Shown here piece by piece: positions 27,892 through 30,916 of a DNA stretch of 30,916 nt. A program made the translations under genes and the position numbers. Position 1 is the stretch's first letter. Each line of letters begins with the position of its first letter. The notes under the pieces were generated by a model, which was not told the origin of the DNA, ran no database searches, and worked only from the letters and a program-made list of their open reading frames with translations. The DNA is from Apostichopus californicus (Eukaryota > Echinodermata > Holothuroidea > Aspidochirotida > Stichopodidae): the NCBI GenBank assembly GCA_020650975.1, contig JAIPMN010058865.1:1284-32199 (forward strand), read 5' to 3'.

Positions 27892-28990
27892 TTTCAGTAC
27901 CGCATTACCTGTACCGGAACGTTTAAAACCCCCTTTCACATAAAAGAGCAATGCAACTACATTGATTTTCCTGTTCTGTTAAAGTTGGTTTCTAAAAGTA
28001 CTAGTAAATCAGGAGTCCGAAGTGGTATGTATAAGCCATTACATAATGATTTAGCAGTTTTAGCATAAGTCAAAAGAGCTTTAAATCAACTAAGTAAACA
28101 AAGAGAATTTTCATGAAGAAATACGTTTAGTCAAATCAAAATGGTTCAACTTGGGTTGCCAAGTGTTTCAGTAATGATTTTTTTATATATTTTTCTGGAA
28201 TTCATTGGTATTTTCTTGTGAAAGTAGGCGTTAGTAAAGCCTTTATTAGTAACCGTTTTGAAATTGTACTGCCTGCACGTGATGAGGACACATGTTCCCT
28301 ATGAACACAATATACCAACACACAAACCAGTATTGTCTCCGCAAGGCATGCACATGTGTATATCACAAGTCCTAATTTTTGTACCAATGTTCATTCCTTC
28401 AGCAGCATCGTCAATGAGTGTCGAGGAAACAATTCGGATGCATTACTGGTCCCAGCTTGACCCAATAAGTCAATAATATGTACTGTCTCTGATGATAAAA
28501 TGCCAAAAATGCTACCCACATGGAGACAATACAGACACTGTACAGACTGTCTCCACAAGGAATACACTTGTACATAGCTACACATGATGGCCAATTGGGG
28601 ATAACAAAAATTCCTCAAGTATTAGTGTTCTGTGGAGGTTTGCCACTGTTCTAATGTGTATCTGAATTTTTCACCGTGTGTATGTTACTTACAAACGTTT
28701 CAGTACACTTATTACCTGTACCACAATGTTTTAAAAACACCTGTGATTATGCGGATGAATTCATTGGTATTTTCTTGTCAAAATTAAGTGTTGATAAGGC
28801 TTTGCTTGGTAACAGTTTTGGAATTGTACTTCCCATGCCTGCACATATTTGTTTGCCATGCATGTGTAAGCATAAGTCGAAAGTGCTTTCAATCAACTAA
28901 GTGAACAAAGAGAACTCTCCATCAGGAGATTCAATTATCTACAATCTGAAACAGTATGTCTTAAAATCATCACATAATGATTCTAGCTTA
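27892..28990. repeat. Rearranged duplicated blocks
   Basis: Four blocks occur twice. A: TTTCAGTAC...ATTACCTGTACC (27892, 28698). B: AATTCATTGGTATTTTCTTG (28199, 28758), continuing about 85 bp. C: AGCATAAGTC...ATCAACTAAG (28062, 28869). D: ACATAATGATT (about 28041, 28971). The order is A-D-C-B in the first set and A-B-C-D in the second. Words like CTGTCTCCRCAAGG near 28335 and 28547 also repeat. This suggests an old tandem repeat with deletions, or nested copies of one repeat family. No protein was recognised. Confidence 0.65.
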
Positions 28991-29530
28991 TGATATTGCG
29001 GTCATGTTAGCGGATAAAGGCATTTGAGTATCAACATCTTCAAACAGAAGAACATAATTGTTAATGTACACTGATAGACATGTTCAAGTTTTAGGTGATA
29101 GTGCTGTGCACTTGTTGTATACACATGACCCGTTTAGGGACAATACTTTCATCTCCCTAACAATTGCAACAGAATGACTTTTACAGCTACAATCCTCCCC
29201 AAAAAACAATTGTGAAATAACTGTTACAACATTGTGTCCCCTATGGAGACACCATAGAAACTTGTGACATTACTGCAAGGCAGCTAAATTTGTGTAAATT
29301 CATGGATGTATTTTGAATGATCAATGTTTATTACCATTATTTTGTTGAATCCTTATATTGTCACATTAGTATTGTATATGCCAGCAAGACTCCTGTTAAA
29401 TGAGGGTCTTAAAAATCCACCTGCTTTGTCTAGTGTACGTTGGTGGCACACATAAATCTGTATCAGATAATGCAGCACCCTATTGTTTCTAAGCTAAACA
29501 TTTCGGCTTGTTATCTACTGTTATACTTTC
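28991..29530. other. Unassigned stretch ending in an acceptor-like site
   Basis: No coding match. It ends in TTATACTTTCAG, which precedes the coding segment at 29531. Confidence 0.45.
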
Positions 29531-30466
29531 AGATTATTGTGAAGCCTGAAGTAATGGCAGCTATTGAACAGATGATGGAACAACGGGATATTGTGGAAAA
29601 CAGTGATGATGACGATACCGCAACCAATAAACGCTTCGATAACCTGAATAACTTGAAGAGTGAAAGCAAAGGAATTGACATCAGCACTTACCAGAAAAAC
29701 AAAAAAGAAAAAACAACAAACAAAGTGCCTTTGTCTTCTATGGTTGTCTTGTGCAAGTTTTAATTGGTAGGCACCTATTAGCTGTACACAAAGATGAGCC
29801 GAATGTTGCTGCAATACATGTCTTAAATGATCAAGCAGAGAGGAAACGAAGTTTTGGCCTCCTTCGCAACGGAGGCAACTTCCTTAACAATCAACAAGTA
29901 ATTGATATTGGGCAAATCATCTTAATAAGGCGGCCTCACACATTCCATGATCTGTATTATGAAGACTATGGACTATGCCCTCAGTGCCTTGGATATGTGC
30001 TACTAAAAGACATTTGGAGGCACACTCACTACCGTTGCATTGCAAGGGAAGGTGGGAGTGGAAAGGGGAATAACAGATTCAGTCACAAATCTTTGCAAAG
30101 AACAAGAAGATGTCAGGTGGAAGCGAAGAACTGAAGAGGCATGTATTAGCAAAGATGCGGAGTAGTAAAATATCCAGAATTGCACAAAGTGATGATGCCA
30201 TATTAGAATTGGGGAATGTCTGGTTAATGAAAGTTGGAGGACAAAGGCAATCGGTTGTCTGAAGTAAGATGTTATCATCATCAAGGATGGTGGATGAACT
30301 TCGCAAACTTTGTCCAAATGAGGGTGATTATATTCGTGATTTTCTGAAACCTAAATTTTTTCATGCCATACTGCAAGCTGCCAAAACGCTTCGTGGACAG
30401 GATAATACAACAAGAGCATCAATGACGCAGTATCTCAATACTGGAAGTTTTAATTTCGAATCCTAA
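29531..30466 (+). pseudogene. Conserved invertebrate zinc-finger-containing protein fragment, frame-disrupted
   Basis: After an acceptor at 29530, the first frame has EVMAAIEQMMEQRDIVE and an acidic DDDD stretch. A one-base shift near 29755 leads to LIGRHLLAVHKDEPNVAAI, ERKRSFGLLRNGGNFLNNQQ and IILIRRPHTFHD. Then comes a C2HC-like finger CPQCLGYVLLKDIWRHTHYR followed by C. A shift near 30110 gives ELKRHVLAKMRSSKISRIAQ, then LELGNVWLMKVGGQR. After an in-frame TGA (about 30258) it reads RMVDELRKLCPNEGDYI and FLKPKFFHAILQAAKTLRG, ending at 30464-30466. I recognise this order ('RHL..VH..EPEV', 'ERK...LRN.GNF..N', 'C..C.G...K.DLWRH', 'RM.EL.RL', 'L.P..F..I..A.K.L') from uncharacterised, repeat-like proteins of marine invertebrates, some probably from mobile elements. 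Function is unknown. Two shifts and a stop make a working product unlikely unless unrecognised introns intervene. Confidence 0.6.
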
Positions 30467-30916
30467 TTTCAAATCTTTGCTCTGTCTCTGCAATTATCAA
30501 TATCAATCATGGTACAACAAATATATAACTTGCATTTATGCTACTTTGCCACGAATAGTCTCTGCAGGTTACACTTAATCCTGCTAGTGTTGCCTTTAGC
30601 GCTCATTGCCTGTTTGTCGAAAGAACAACGTTGCAAGGTTTAGTAATGTCATAGAATATTTAAGAACTTGTTTTTCATGTGGTATCCTTCATCTTAAGTC
30701 AGTCTCTGTTGGACTTTTTGGTCATATAGTTTGACGTCAATGACAATGGCCAAATTAGAAGAGGCGAACAACTCGACCATATTCTTGATGCCCACCTTGA
30801 GAGCTGAGCCTATCGACCTACTGTATGTTACTGTAGTGGTGACTACCATCAAAACTGTGTCCACTTCCAAGTATCAAAACAACCCACGTTTTTCCATCTC
30901 AATTTTTCTGACATGA
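30467..30916. other. Unassigned stretch to the window end
   Basis: No coding match. A short frame at 30731-30916 runs to the last codon but has no motif. Confidence 0.45.

Noticed and set aside
28258..28476. Plus-strand frame with an acceptor-like site near 28400 as an exon
   Set aside because: It overlaps duplicated repeat blocks, and the residues match nothing I recognise.

Overview
The window looks like non-coding, transposon-dense DNA from an animal genome. It is AT-rich, with introns flanked by gt/ag signals, microsatellites, LINE remnants, cut-and-paste DNA transposon remnants, a Ty3/Gypsy remnant and tRNA-like sequence. The mixture (CR1/Jockey-type LINEs, PIF/Harbinger, hAT-like MITE ends, a pogo/Tigger-type transposase, many TAGGCCTA-like words) fits a marine invertebrate. 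An echinoderm, hemichordate or cephalochordate is a guess from repeat flavour only. I see no intact, confidently functional host gene; every recognisable protein segment is broken or derived from a mobile element. Layout: 277-483 is a long near-perfect hairpin. 985-7258 is a candidate 6.3-kb DNA transposon with imperfect terminal inverted repeats. It carries the decayed multi-exon gene of a widespread invertebrate protein family: a Cys-containing N-terminus, a 'SPDTD...FTGCD' nuclease-like core, and a tesmin/TSO1-like CXC C-terminus. One exon is split by a LINE composite at about 2826-5412. 7399-9830 and 19455-20935 are two copies of one repeat built from roughly 300-bp monomers full of AGGTCA half-sites arranged as DR4 and DR5. 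10954-11125 is an 89-bp tandem duplication. 12056-13380 (minus) is a Ty3/Gypsy remnant whose integrase catalytic core has been deleted. 13475-16436 is a PIF/Harbinger remnant with TIRs, a CAG target-site duplication and a recognisable target site; it holds a hAT-like MITE (14388-14970) and a minus-strand DDE_1 (pogo/Tigger-like) transposase (15060-15864). 16437-19284 is AT-rich with nothing recognised. 20941-21822 is an element with ATTGGTT/AACCAAT clusters at both ends. 22604-22625 is a perfect 22-bp palindrome. 23197-23267 folds as a complete tRNA-like cloverleaf. 23852-24470 is a 5'-truncated CR1/L2-like LINE end with a 7-bp TSD. 25308-26290 is a repeat of AACGTTTT/AACATTTT words. 27892-28990 holds rearranged duplications. 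29531-30466 is a decayed conserved zinc-finger-containing coding region. The genes do not form a working pathway; the window records layered insertions. The best candidates for something undescribed are the 6.3-kb TIR-bounded element carrying the FEN/PIN-like and CXC gene, and the nuclear-receptor-half-site repeat family.
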